This document shows, one piece after another, positions 44,454 to 57,294 of a DNA stretch of 64,000 bases (the first letter of the stretch is position 1; the number at the start of each line of letters is the position of its first letter). Source of the stretch: Tetrastigma voinierianum (lineage: Eukaryota > Streptophyta > Magnoliopsida > Vitales > Vitaceae); contig JAEQBH010002358.1 of NCBI GenBank assembly GCA_016808115.1, positions 1 through 64,000 on the forward strand, written 5' to 3'. The notes under the pieces were generated by a model. That model was not told the DNA's origin. It did no database searches and saw only the letters and a program-made list of their open reading frames with translations. The translations under genes were made by a program, and so were the position numbers.

Positions 44454-45059
44454 GATTATGAAAACTATAATATATTTATTTTCCAGACTATAATATATTT
44501 ATTTTACATATAAAATATATATTGGAAAATAAATTTGACACGTTATCACGATTTCAATAAACTTAGCCAATACGTCCAAAATCATATACCATAATACTGA
44601 ATCAGTTTAGATTATAAATGCGAGTCATGGCGGTCAATAACCCTTACTAACCCAGTCCATAATGCCAAATAGCCCCTGTAATTTGTCTTGTCAGGACAAT
44701 TTTTGTTTATCAAACAATAAAACGTGCACCCATAATTGAAAAACAAGAAATAAAATGTAAATAATTTTATTGCGCAAATTGTCAATTACATAACCACCAT
44801 TCATTAACATATATTATGGATTACCTGTGCGCCCATCCTCATAACATGTTCTAAATATGCCGAGGTAATCCTTAGTTAACGGATCAAAGAACTATAAGTG
44901 TGGTCCTAATATTTTCAATTGACACTTGTTGTTTCTGGACTCTTCTTTAACAACTAAATACTTTAAATCCATGTGCTCGATCCACTGAAATTTGCCATTC
45001 TTAGAGAAGAAAACAAATCAAGTGTTATCACAATATATTCTCAAAGGTTTAAAGCACAG

Positions 45060-46420
45060 AGTTCGACAACACTCAAGCCCCGAGACAAAATTCCACAACC
45101 ATAAAGCATGACTCTGGAAGCTTTAAACAAGCAACAAACTCGGCCCATCGTGGGAAGAAGCAAGAATTGGATTGCTTCACTTTCCACGAGATCGTTCCAT
45201 TTGCTAGCATAAAGACAAATCTTAAAGTCGACTTTAAGCTACGACAACCACTCATAATCGAATCCGAGTAACCGACAACCTCTAATTGTTCGGGACTTTA
45301 TATGTGAGCATATAATCCTTTGTTCCTTGTTAGTACCTCATGACCTTCTTTGCAGCTTTCCATTGTTCGAATCCTCGATCACTTTGGTATCTTCCTAACA
45401 TACCTACAACAAAGCCGAAGTATCCGGCCTTAACATAAGCCTGAAGGCACATCAGTCCCTACAACGACATGCATAAGGAATTTTCTTCATTTGCTCCTTT
45501 CCATGTTATTCCTTAAGCATTGCATTTTACTTAATTTGTCAACTCTCTCAATATAGGTAATAATTCGATGAATATGACTGTATTAAATCTCCTCTAAAAC
45601 CCGATCAATATATCCTTTATGAGATAAACCTAGCACTCCTGTGGACGAGATCGATCCCTAAAGATCCTCATGCCAATAAATATAGCTCTGTCTCACCCAT
45701 ATCAACCATATGAAAGTTTTAGAGAGATATTCCTGGTTTCACCTAATAAACCAAGATCACTGCTAGCAAGCAAAAAATCATCCACATACAAGACGTAAAT
45801 ATAAACTTGCTCCCCCTAACTTTCAGATATATACACTGATCAACAATGTTCTCTTTAAATCTGAAAGATGTAATGGTATTATTAAACTTAATTTACCATT
45901 GTCTGGAAGCTTGTTTAAGACCGTAAATGGATTTATTTAATTTGCAAACTAGGTGTTCATTTCCTTTCTTTGTGAACCCTTCGGGTTGTTCCGTGAGATA
46001 TCTTCATCCAAATTCTACTTAAGAATGCAATACATCCATTTGATGTAACTCTAAATCAAATGAGTTATGCCATGATGATTCTAAGCTTAATCTTTCTGAC
46101 TGAGAGAAGGTATCTTTGTAATTGATACCTTCCTTTTGAGTGAAACCTTTGGCCAAAAGTCTGGCCTTAAATAGTTCGATATTGCCTTTAGCGTCGCGCT
46201 TTGTCTTAAAGACATTTACAGCCGACAGGTTTACAACTATTAGGCAATTCGATGAGATCCCAGATGACTATACGGGCCATAGATTTCCCAATCTTTCATT
46301 CATAGCTTCCATCCATTTACTAGAATCATCACTTTCCATGGCTTTAGAAAAATCAAACCTGAATTCTTCCTTATCCCAATATCAAAATCATTCCTGTAAA
46401 TACACCCCATAATCATGTAA
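45060..46420 (-). pseudogene. Nested copia reverse transcriptase and RNase H
   Basis: YVDDFLL is intact at about 45768-45788 (minus strand), preceded by VYIYVL. RNase H-side text includes RWAEFVACLK near 45120-45150. Flanking frames shift many times. The region 44454-45060 between pol and the LTR holds the last RNase H remnants and 3' untranslated sequence, without an intact ORF. Confidence 0.72.
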
Positions 46421-47990
46421 TGGCAGGTCTCCTTTCTCTTGAGATCTCCTAAAGTGCGGCCAGGTGGCTCTACAAAAGATTTTCAATGGCAATATTTTCC
46501 GTGGTAAATGAACCATCTCATTATGTTGGCCTTACCTTCCTCAACTTGTCGTAAATGTGTCGATGGACAAATAATTTCGAGGTAAAAGAGTGGTGGATAT
46601 CCACTCTTGTCTCTTCAACATCTACCTTCTTGGTTCATTACTCCCACTCACTCTCGCCATTCTAAGAACTGCACACGGTCAACTATTCTCACACCGTGGT
46701 TAGACAACAAAACTGCACTTTGATTTATCCTAGATAGCCACTTAAATATCCAGATACATCGCTCTCGAACTGCTTTTCTCATGTGGGTTATAGATTCTCG
46801 TCTACTGGATAACCCTATATATGTATATGTTTCTAAGCTAGGTTTCCTACCAACCCATAACTCGAAGGAGCTTGAATCATTTTACTAGGAACTTTGTTCA
46901 AGATATACATCAAGGGTTTTTAAGGCTTCACCCTACAATGAAATAGGTACAAAAGAGTAACTCATCATACTCCTAACCATTTCCATTAATGTGCGACATG
47001 CCTTTCAAAGAACACTCATTCTCACAGGGCGCATCAAACATTGTGTACCGAGCACAAATGCTATGCTTTCAAGGAATTCGAAAAAGGACTGTGGATTTTT
47101 CCCCGATTCATCATATCCTATGGGCTATTCACCGCCGATCCGATCTCACAATTTTAATCTTTTATCTAATTGTCTCTCGAATTCCTCTCAAGTATGGAAT
47201 TAATCCAAGATGTCAATGGTCAAAAGACTTTTCATGCATTAGATAAACATAACTATAACGAGATACACTCATCTATAAAGGTGATAAAATATTTCTCTCC
47301 TTGTGAAATATAGAACGTAGAGTGGTCCACAACATCTCGTATGAATTCATCTCAAGGAGCCTAATACTTCAGGCACCTTTCTTTGTATGTTTAGTTTACT
47401 TTCCCTTTATGCAATCCACGTAGATACATGGAAAATCATGAAGCCAAGATTTGTGAAATTCCTTCCTTCACTAATTTCTCAATTCTTTCCTGCAGATGTG
47501 CCCTAGTCTTCTATGCCACAAGATTGAAGAATTTTCTTACTAATTGTCACGTTTGAACTAACATTTGAATGTGGTTATCAAAGTTTGTGCAAATTTATGA
47601 TTCAAGGAATGACATAAACTATCACATAAAAATACCGTGTAACTAAATCAGACAGACCTTTAACATCAAACTTAATTCTCCGTCTGTAATCGAATAAAAT
47701 GTATCCAATAGCATCTAATTCGACAAGGAAACTAAATTCTAGAGATAGAAGGTACATAAAAAGTGTTTAAAAGATCCATCCGATGACCCTGCCTAAGGAG
47801 CAGTACCAACAGCCTATCACTACAACTCTAGATGGTTTCCTACATAGGAACTTTTCACTTTCCTTCGTTTCCCGGTCAGTGAACTCTCGCATTAAATTAA
47901 ACAGCATGAGTTGTGGCTCCGTAATCAATCCACCAAGTATTTAAAGGAACTTCAAGATTGGATTCATAACATACAAAAAAGAAAGATTTA
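46420..47990 (-). pseudogene. Nested copia protease/integrase region
   Basis: This is the place for protease, GAG-pre-integrase and integrase. Only short matches are legible, such as LKNP near 46905-46920 and scattered integrase-like words, so the assignment rests mainly on position between a clear gag and a clear RT on the same strand. Confidence 0.5.
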
Positions 47991-49300
47991 TAATTTCTTT
48001 CGAACCAAGCTCACGCTTGACACCCTTTTCTTCACATGCCCTTTCTTGCCACAAAAAAGTGTGAAAAGTATGCACCTGCAATGTAAAAGGAATTTTCATC
48101 ATGACTGCTACCTTCCTTAGGTCCACTTTTTTCTTAGGTGTGGAAGTTCTTCCTTTTGAATCTGGTCTTTCTTCTTCGTAGACCATGAGTTATAAAAGAA
48201 GATAAGATTATGTTCCTCTGTTTAATCTTATTCCTCTTGTATATATTTACTTCGTGACTTTTCATTCAAGTTCCACTGATCACTGTTAGTATTATAGTGG
48301 ATTTTGAATGGAGCAAACTATGATGGAAGTGAGTTAAGGACAAACTGTACCAAGAAGGACTCATCCATATCCATGCCTAGTGCCTTAAGCTTTGCAGCCT
48401 TTTCAGTCATGTTTAAAATATGTTGTCGATCACCTTTCCCGACCATCATATTTCATGGTGGTCAATTCAAGCCATCAATGTGCCTCGCAAGGGACTTATC
48501 ATTGCTTCAAGCGCCCTCAACATTAAAATTCCAAGGCAACCTCTAGGCTTGAGGGAGAGAGGTCTTGATATTATTGCCAATAGTCATTCTCATAAACATC
48601 GTATCGAAGTCCTGCTGGATCTTGCCCGCTTTTGATTGTTCCACTTGCCCGAAAGTACCGCCATCCGGTGAATTTTTAGGTGGTTTATCCGTTATTAAAG
48701 CCAGTCAAAATCCAATACGCCTAAAGGAGAATTGAACCCTCTCATACCATTCAAAGTTCGACCAAAGAAATGGGCCATTCCGTATGCAAGAGAGTGTAAT
48801 GAAGTGGGAACTGCATAAAATAGAACAATGCTCGCCACAAGGCCTCAAGTATAAATAAATAGCAATGAACTATTGATATCATTAAAATTTCCTTTGGGTA
48901 AATTTTAACATATCCTGTTCACTGAGGGAGCTTAAACACTTTACTATTTTGTGTCATTTATATGTTACCTTTGGGTATCCATTTAACCTTCTAAGCAACA
49001 CAAAATAAAACCATTAATTAATAGTTAGCGTAAATTGACTTCCTTTGCTAGTCTCATTCTCCTAATTATAAAGAGAATTATTAAGAATTTTATAAGTCCT
49101 TTATTCCTTTTATGCATTTCAATAAATACAAGGCTCACTAATTTAGGTTACTTTAAGTAACTATCTAAATTAGTTAACTTACATTTATAAATTGTTATTG
49201 GATAAAATTTCACAAGATGAAATTAATTCCTTTTATTTGAGTTAAAAATCAAGGAAATAAGATCTTTAATAATCATCTGATTCAATAATCAATCATAATA
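47990..49300 (-). pseudogene. Nested copia gag with zinc knuckle
   Basis: Capsid text NMTEKAAKLKALGMDMDESF and LVQFVLNSL is at about 48315-48425 (minus strand), characteristic of copia gag. The knuckle region CxF..CGKKGHVKK, split by a frameshift, is at 48005-48075. The leader between 49300 and the primer site at 49723 has no gene. Confidence 0.72.
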
Positions 49301-49722
49301 AAACGCAAATCGACATTCATCGATATAATAATAATTTCACAAAGGTTCAAACACAGGATACATAGACATCTTAAAAGAGAATTTCGCTTCATATTCAAAT
49401 AAGATAATGACAATCAAGCACCAAGCGCCGTGGATTCTATATTTCTCCTTTATTGAAGCTTCTAATTCGTGTTCAAGCGCCCCGAACCGCCATTAATGGC
49501 GCCCAAACGCCAACGGATCGACGCCAAACCATCGCCCTCACTCGACATTGATCCGGGAATAACAAGCAAAAAGGAAAAATAAAAAATCTTCCTTCTACGC
49601 GTTCAGGATGGTATTTATTTTGTTTAATTAAATTTTTTTTTTAGTGAGACGAATTAATCGAAGATAAATCTCAAAATTTAATCTTTATAAAACAATGATT
49701 CTGAATATTTAAATTCAATCTA

Positions 49723-49734
49723 GCTCTGATACCA
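49723..49734 (-). other. Primer binding site of the nested copia element
   Basis: The minus strand reads TGGTATCAGAGC, a perfect initiator tRNA-Met site two bases from the 5' LTR. Confidence 0.88.
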
Positions 49735-49736
49735 TT

Positions 49737-50288
49737 TGTTGAGATTTAATATAAAAATTAACACACAATATTCCAGATCATTGAACACAAACTCATCTCT
49801 GATAATAAAATAATAATAATAAAATCAAAAACATATAGATTACATACTGTTTGAAGAACACGCAGCCATGAGAGATTTCCTTCGCCTTATAGATCTTAAA
49901 TCCTTGATTCTTCCTCTCGCCTTATGATCTTAAACTGGACTCTTCTTTCTCCTTATCAAACTTTGATACACGTAATTGTTTTCCTCAGAATTGATGGAAA
50001 GAGCTCTAACTTCACATGAAGGGGTTTCTATATATAACTTATTGATAGGAGAAAGAGGGCCAAGAATACACGTTTCAAAAAACATTAAACGTGTATCTGA
50101 ATAATCGTTTATAATAAATTATATTTATTATAAATAACTGCTCTTATAATAAATTATATTTATTATAATTTACCCACTCCATCAAGGGTAAATATCTTCA
50201 TAACAGTTTAAAGATATTGGGTATTCTTTTAATTGGCTAAATACTAGGTTAGTGGGCCACCCACTTAATTTTTAATGTGGAAATAACA
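49737..50288 (-). repeat. 5' LTR of the nested copia element
   Basis: It is the partner of 43889-44437 with the same ends. The TATA box is at 50027-50038 on the minus strand. Two copies of the 39-base AT-rich unit are present, and a short extra segment around 49921-49975 is absent from the other LTR. Confidence 0.88.
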
Positions 50289-51363
50289 TGTTAGATAAAA
50301 TGTTGATATATTTGTATTAATATATTGACATTAGGGTGAGTGTTTATTTGAAGATTATATGCATATGATATGATTGTCCATGATACATGATGAAATGTAT
50401 GATTTAAGTTGTCCATGTGGCATTCATTACATATGTGAAATGACATTGACATGCAATGGCGCATTGCATTGCATATGCACGGGGACATCGCATTCCATGG
50501 GTGTGAGTGCATGGTTGAAATCAAGCACCACATTTGGTGATTGACAAGGGCTCAGATTTCATCAACCAAGTTCAATAGAGTCACACAAAGCCAGCATGAC
50601 ATGGAAAAACTTTTCAGGTCGCATAAGAAGAAGGTGATAAACACTCCTTCGGGTGAGAGACACAGTTACTGGTTCATACACTCCAATGGTGAAAGTCCAA
50701 AAAGTGTAGATAGGCTTACGGAGCCAGCGATGTGATTCCAAAATCTGCTACCCAAAAAGACACATGGTTTTGTGTATGAAATGATCATTCGGGGTGTAAC
50801 ATCCAACAAGTTTTGGTTTATAAACACATGACTTTTATTTCAAGGTGATCATTGGATGTAATTCATCAATGACGGATTTTATTACACATTGGCATTGCAT
50901 TGTGCGGTGGGAGTTGGTGAAGACTTGGGGTATGATGCATGAGTGAGTTTTATCTCATTTCATAACATGGCATGTAGAATTCCAACTAGAAATTGCATAT
51001 TTTTACTTGGAATGTTGATGTGAACATTGAATATGCACTTAGGTTGGGAGTAGCATCTGTAGGAATTACTCTACTGGGCGTGGCTCACCCTTTACGGGAA
51101 AACATTTCAGGTGTGGGATATACGCTGGTGGGTGGCTCTCATTCGAGACCGCAAGCGTGAAGAAAGCTTACTTATGGCTTCTATAACTCCTTTTTGTAAA
51201 TTTTTTAACAAACTAGTTTTGGCATGTGCCTTTATGTAAAAGAGTTGTAATTGAACTTTTATGGAATGTTTTTAATATAGCCTCGTATGTTTTTATATGA
51301 ATGTGGATAAATGGACCCAATGTGGTAAATTTTTACTTATAAATGGACCTGGTTTGGTCATGG
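50289..51363 (+). repeat. Right gypsy LTR, second part, truncated
   Basis: The LTR resumes after the copia insertion. Blocks such as GGGTGTGAGTGCATGG-like text (50500), GGGAGTTGGTGAAGACTTGGG (50908) and ACTCTACTGGGCGTGGCTCA (51067-51090) align with 37190, 37580 and 37737 in the left LTR. It breaks off near 51363, where the minus-strand LTR begins. About 800 bases expected from the left LTR are missing. Confidence 0.7.
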
Positions 51364-53894
51364 TGTGACACCCCAAATCCGGGGGTCCCGTTGACAACTT
51401 GTCAACCCGTGGAATTCCTGTGGATTTCAGGTGACCCGATACCACACTATTGTGTTTCATTTATCGGGATCCATATTTTCACAAAAATCGCAGCCCCCTT
51501 TGTTCCTAGGAGCTCTACCTAAATACAAACTTGTATAATAAAGATAATCATAACCCATCCAGGGTCTCAATAGAAGTAGTATTGACCACACGGGGTCCAT
51601 CTGTCCATATCCCCAATGTACATCCCTTTATCGGGACCCATTCATTCACATTTAATTCTAAAATAAGAGAATAAAACACTAGTAATTTACAAATTCGTAA
51701 GAGTCCACCACGCCTCTTACTCATAATTACATACTTCATTATTTAGACAATAGTCCTAAAAGAATTTAAGCAATTCTTTATACAACATACTTTTACAAAG
51801 GAAATATCAAGGCCAATACCGCCTCACAATCACGGGCCTCATCGCGAGCTGCCGTCTCCGTACACCCCGCACCGAAAGGGGGTCCAACGACAAGTGAGTA
51901 ATGCCCAAAGAGAAAATTTCCTCCTACAAGGGCTACTCCTAACTAAAATGCACATGCAATGGCATATAAAACATCTAACTGCAATCATATAAATAATGCA
52001 ACTTATATGAAATATTAGGTCATGCATGATGAGACACCTCATGCCCATAACCCGAGTCCCGACTAACTCCCTCACACCTGCAATGCTAAGTGTGAAAACC
52101 AGTCATTGGTGTTTCACCCAATGACTTAAACTATTGGACAACCCTCCAATATTCACTTGAATTTTATTTATCAAATCCTGTGTGTTTATTTGGGTTGCGA
52201 ATTTCCGGGGTCTTACCGCAGGCTTCTCATTCTTTCCGACACTTTCGCGAACTTTCATCGCTGGATACATATGTCTAACCAAGAATAAAATTTGGGTCTT
52301 TCACCCTGGGGGTTATCTACCCCATCTTGCTTCACCTAAACACACAAAATTTATTATTATTTTTGTTTTATACAACTGTGAGTCTCGATTTTGGACGTTG
52401 TCCCATTTTTGAGCTCACCACACATTCACCAAGAATGGTGAATAATAGTACCATGCACCCACACCCAACTCGACGTGATGTGACCGTGCATATGAAATAC
52501 AATCATCATGCAATTACATGTCATGCTACATGCACAATATGAGATATGCAACATTTGCAATTTCCTGATAATTATATTTCCTACATATAATTTCCATTTA
52601 TCACAATTTCCATGTTAATGCATCAATCAAGTATATATAAACATGATGTTTACACACAACAACATGTTATTTATTTTTCCAACGATAACACAAAAAATGG
52701 CCTAAATCTCAGACCCACATAAATAGGGCACCTCTCGGTCCTTTCACGACCATGAACCATTTTTTGTTTCCATTCATCAACAAATTATAGTGATACCGAA
52801 AAACTCAACAAAACCAAAGACACTGGGCCGGATTAAAACCAAACCTCACATACCGACTCCGCTTTAAACAAGAAAATCTTGTCTCGACTGGCCCAAAATA
52901 GTCCCGTACTTAGCTCGGACTCCGTTCAAAATGTCCCAAAATTCAATCTAGATTGTCCAAAACACCCGTAGGTAATTCAGCCTCGACTGCTCGAAACAAT
53001 TAAAATTCCTAAAACTCCTACCTCAATCCGCAAGATTTTGGGACCGGGAATTTACGACCTCTCACGGTCTTAAGAAACTCCAAGCCATTAAATGGCCTTT
53101 AGGCTAGAAATATCTCACCAGGAAAATTTCACCTCGTGGAGTTTGATGAAACTCCAAGAATTTGCACCCACGCGTAGCTCCTCGAGCGCGTGACCGACTT
53201 TGTCTTTTACTCCTCACTTTAAAAACCTACTATCCTGCTTTTGTAAATCTTAGAGAGAAGTGAAACCTTTTTTTTCTCTTCCTCTCTCTTGTTCGTTTCT
53301 CTCCTTTCTCTCATTTTCTTTTTCCTTCTTGCCTCCCCTTTATTTCTTTATCCACCGTATTCCTTTTCTATTGTTTGCTTTCCTCTCATCCTTCCATTTC
53401 CTTATCTCTTTATTTCTATTTCTCTTTTCTCTCATTTTCTCTTCTCTTTCCCCTCATTTTCTATTTTTGATTATTCCAATCGAAATGTCAAAAGTGGGAA
53501 ATCTTCCACCTTCCTCCATCACATGTCATCACCACGTATTTCTTATTTTCTTCTTTATTTTACTTTCCCTTTTATTACCTATTTAACACATGGCTCAATG
53601 TGAGCCATTTATTCTAAGTGCACCACATGGATCATGCCATGTGTCACTCCCCTAGGGTGCCATGTGGCATCCACATGATCATGCCATGTGTCACCCGAAA
53701 CCCAATGCCTCAAAAAATATGAAATTCCGACTGTCTCAGAATCTAATGGAATTAGGCTGGGTAACTAGATTTCACAAGAAAAATTCAATGGTAGAGCCCG
53801 TTTCGTCATCCAAAATCTAGAAAATTTCCGATTTTCAACAGAAATGATCGTTTTACCATTTTTCAGAAAAATTTAATTTTTCCCGGGTTTTACA
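51364..53894 (-). repeat. 3' LTR of the minus gypsy element
   Basis: On the minus strand it starts TGTAAAACCCGGG and ends TTGGGGTGTCACA, 2531 bases. A CT-rich tract at 53262-53480 (plus strand) corresponds to those in the relatives and creates spurious Ser/Phe-rich ORFs. CACATGG / CCATGTGTCAC words are repeated at 53586-53700. No gene is present. Confidence 0.85.
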
Positions 53895-53912
53895 TTATTC
53901 CCCCCTTAAAAG
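53895..53912 (-). other. Polypurine tract of the minus gypsy element
   Basis: The minus strand reads CTTTTAAGGGGGGAATAA next to the LTR start. This is the same arrangement as the tract at 42518 in the plus element. Confidence 0.8.
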
Positions 53913-53989
53913 AATTTCGTCCCCAAAATTCACACACAACACATGCATATGCTGTAATATTCTAGTGCCAAATATTAGACCACGCACCT

Positions 53990-55178
53990 TCATCCTTAAA
54001 TAGAAAGGGAGCAGGTGGCCCGCATCGGGTCCCCGCTGCTCCTAGGTTGCCTCCTCCACTCGGTGTTGCCAACACATCCAATTAGCCGCACGGTCTTGTG
54101 TCGCAAAACCTTATCCTAGTTATCCATGATACACACCGGTCCCTCCTCGAGGGTCCCATCTGTATCAACAATAATCTCTCCTCAATCCACTACATGAGCT
54201 GGATCTCGATTATACTTCCGAAGCATGGAGGCGTGGAACACCTCATGGACACCTAATAAACTCGGTGGTAGCGCCAACCGATATGCCACTGTACCCACCC
54301 TCTTTAGTATCTCGAACGGCCCGATATACCTCGACGCTATCTCTCCTCGCTTGCCGAATCTGATCAATCCTCTCTTAGGCATCACCTTTAAGAAGACGTG
54401 ATCACCCACCTCAAACTCTAGAGGTGGACTCCTTTTGTCAACGTAGCTCTTCTATCAACTCTGAGCTGTAAGAAGACGCTTTCGTATAAAATCCACCTTC
54501 TCAAAGGTGTCTCTAATCAGATCTGGACCAGTGATGGAGATCTCTCCCACCTTTGTCCAACAAATTGGGGATCGACATGGCCTCCCATATAAGGCCTCAT
54601 AGGGTGTCATCTGTATACTCGCCTCTGATAATCAAGCAGCGAGGGTGGTGGCTCCACAGTGGTAAGTGATCTCACGCCATCTTTACATCCGTGAAGCATG
54701 CTCGGGCAAAGACGCCCTATAAAATCTATATGGTCCTCTCCGAATGACATTTGTCTAGGGATGAAACGCAGTGCTCATCGTCAACTGTGTCCCCATAGCC
54801 TTTTGGAAACTCTTCCAAAAGTGTGCCATAAACCTAGGATCCCTGTCTCATATGATAGAGACTGGCACTCCATGTAGTCGGATAATCTCACGAATATACA
54901 ACCGATAGAGTTTCTCCAGTGTGAAGGTCATCCGCACCGCTAGAAAGTGTGCCAACTTATTGAGCCAGTCCACTATAACCTACACGGCATCATGCCTTCG
55001 CAGCGTCCATGGCAAGTGGGTCACAAAATCCATCGTGACATGTTCCCACTTCCACCCGCCATTCTAATGGTCGAAGGAAACCCTACTCGCTTCTCGATGC
55101 TCAGCTCTACTCCATTGACACGTGAGACACTCACTTTTAACGTACCTAATGTGTCGTCATCCAAATTTCTAGTAATAT
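53990..55178 (-). pseudogene. Gypsy integrase (C-terminal part) with chromodomain-like tail
   Basis: The minus strand from 55178 leftwards reads ECLTCQ (end of the HHCC zinc domain) near 55125, then RFMAHFWKSFQKAMGTQLTM at about 54780-54845 in the integrase core. GDHVFLKVMPKRGLIRFGK and GEIASRYIGPFEILKRVG follow (54300-54405) with LPPSLLGVHEVFHASMLRKY, the GPF/GPY module. A degraded chromodomain ending in a PFLFK-like stretch is at 53995-54110. The 75-residue piece at 54182-54409 is an uninterrupted ORF; the rest is frameshifted. The N-terminal side continues at 57295 beyond the solo LTR. Confidence 0.85.
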
Positions 55179-57294
55179 TGTAACACTCCCGAAATATACT
55201 CTAGTCGCTTTTCAACGTGTTTAGGTATTTCGTAGTATAATTTAAATTTTTCATAATTGTTAATTTGTTAAATGAGAAAATTTCAAAACCCGGAAATTGT
55301 ACAAGAAACAAGGGTAAATATGTAATTTGTTAATATGGGATATAGAAATCATAAGATAAGAAGACCATGGGTTAAAATAGAAATATGCATAACTTGTTTT
55401 GCTAATAAGGGAGAATGGGAGGACAAAAAGGCAAATAAAAGGAAATTTAACTATAAAAAGGAGAGAGGACCAAAAATATCTCATTTTTGGTCTCCAAAAG
55501 AGAGCTCATACGGGTTGGAAGAGAAGAAGAGAGAAAGGAAGAAGAGAAAAGAAGAAGAAAAAGAAGAATAAGAGGCTAAGAAAGGTATGGAATTTGTATG
55601 GATTCTAGTATGATTTTGTATAGAAACTACTTGGGTATGGATTGCTAGGGTTTTCTATGGATATTAGTTTTGCTCCATTTCTAGGGTTTTGTTAGGAATT
55701 CATCCTAACCCTAGATTTTTTGGAAGTTGGGTTGAAAAACCCTAGTTTGTATCAAATGGATATGGAATCCTTCCTATTTCTATGGTTTTGTAAAGATTTG
55801 TGAATTGAGTGAATCCTCGATTCTTTTCGCTGTGGTTTGGTTTAAGAAATTCTAAACCACCATTATAAGTGTTTTTGGAGTTGTTTTGGAGGGATTCCAT
55901 GTTGGGTTTTGAGGTAGGATGGAATAGAAGAGATTTATGGAAGAAAAGTGAATGAAAATGGTGAATTCTACCATTTATGGGTATTTCGCATGGTATCGGA
56001 TGTTAGAACAGTGGGTGGTACCCTGCATCACCTTACAATGCCAATGGTACTCTCATTACAAGTAAAGTGGTACTAGTACCACCAAAAAAATGCATGATAC
56101 CAGAACCAAAGTGGTACCAATACCAAGATAAATTGGTACCGATACCAACTTCCAGAACATGTTGGGCACCGGTACCAATCCAAGTGGTACCGGTACCACT
56201 GCTTCCGACAGCCTTGCTTTTGTATTCGTGCATTGTTAAGCTCGAATTCGCATACCGAGGGTATAGGAACCCTAATAAAGGTATAACGAGGATTCAAATA
56301 AGAATGAAACTAAGTGAAAAATGCATCGTACCTCACCTCGGTGGGCAAACTTAATGCCCCTATGATAAGATAGTAAGTTCCTGCATACATATAATTGTAG
56401 GAATGCCTAAGACCAGGTATTAAATGACACGCACTTCACATGACGCGTGCACGTTTCTCGATCAGTGCTTCGGCACTCCTGCTAATGCTACGACACTTAT
56501 GTTACGTGGGTAGGCATGTTCCTAATCAAGGTTTCTAAGACTCCCGCTTATGCCACAACACCCTCAGATCGCAATCGTACCTTCTGCATTTATTGTGTTA
56601 AGGTCTTACTCATTTCTTATTAATGGGTCTAGGTATTCCACGCTTATATGATAAGAGTCCTGACAACGAATAATATTAAAGTAATGGACATCGCTCGCTC
56701 CGAATGTATCTACGGTACCCGCATAAGTATAAGTTCATGTACCTACTCCGCACCTCCTCCGTACAAGCATAAGTCCGCTAAAAAGAATAAGTAACTCCTG
56801 GCTGTGAGACCGAATAAGCACAAGTCTGTTATCAGTACAAGTATGCGTATTAGTTTGTTATATGAATTCATGAAAATTCTTATATCTGTTACTGTTATCT
56901 ACTTCTTATTAATGTTTATATGCATAAGACATATGTTTCCCACTAAGCTGTGAAGCTGCAAGACGGGTTTTCAATCCACGAGGTACGTAGAGGACGTTGC
57001 GATCTTTCGCATACAACTGGGCCAACACACTAGTAGGGGTTCATCACAGTAGGTTTCGCGCTTGATGTGTAAATGTAAATGTAAATTTTTGTACATGTAA
57101 ATGGGACACAGGACTGTATGTATATGACACTCTAAACACCACTACGGTAGTAGTTTTATTTTGTATTTTTGTATCGTTATATTCAGTTATAAGACTTGGA
57201 CCATCAATGTCTGAAAAAGCAAGTAAAGAGTCCTAGTATAGTCTCATGCCTCCCCCTCGCTCCGCCTAGGTGGGTCGGGGGTAGGGGCGTGACA
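55179..57294 (+). mobile_element. Solo LTR of a different gypsy-like family
   Basis: It starts TGTAACACTCCCG and ends AGGGGCGTGACA (2116 bases). Flanks AATAT (55174-55178) and AATAC (57295-57299) form a target duplication with one change. A TATA box (CTATAAAAAGG) is at 55451-55461. The middle carries GGTACC/GGTACCAATACC-type repeats (56040-56200). No internal coding region or second LTR is present, so it is a solo LTR. It splits the integrase zinc-domain coding of the minus gypsy element. ORFs inside are incidental. Confidence 0.85.
56040..56200. repeat. GGTACC-rich repeat block
   Basis: GGTAC or GTACC occurs about ten times in 160 bases, often as self-complementary GGTACC or as GGTACCNNTACC. 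Spacing is irregular (12-35 bases). It is part of the solo LTR. Confidence 0.8.

Larger units (their letters stand above)
43889..50288 (-). mobile_element. Complete-length Ty1/copia element nested in the gypsy LTR
   Basis: Two LTRs of 549 and 552 bases flank 5.3 kb of minus-strand gag-pol remnants, with the primer site beside the right LTR and the polypurine tract beside the left one. Flanks read TGTTG (43884-43888) and TGTTA (50289-50293), a target duplication with one change. The total is 6.4 kb. Internal frames are broken, but the LTRs remain close, so this insertion is younger than its gypsy host. Confidence 0.88.
36124..51363 (+). mobile_element. Tekay/Del-like Ty3/gypsy element, plus strand, host of a nested copia
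   Basis: Left LTR 36124-38775, degraded gag-pol 39290-42430, polypurine tract, right LTR from 42531 to 43888 continuing at 50289-51363 after a copia insertion. The right LTR is cut off at 51363 by a minus-strand relative. The two LTRs share start and middle blocks but differ markedly in one segment, so they may come from different family members. It disrupts the CACTA second gene. Confidence 0.78.

Noticed and set aside
53260..53603. Two overlapping ORFs of 104-108 residues rich in Ser, Phe and Leu, looking like membrane proteins
   Set aside because: They arise from the CT-rich tract of the gypsy LTR, which is shared by the solo LTR at 26992-27231 and gives the same kind of spurious ORF.
55335..55608. 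Lys/Arg/Glu-rich ORFs of 69-78 residues
   Set aside because: They read through a purine-rich stretch downstream of the TATA box in the solo LTR; no conservation or domain.
56033..56354. Three overlapping ORFs of repeated Tyr/Trp/Gly or Val/Pro text
   Set aside because: They are six-frame readings of the GGTACC repeat block.
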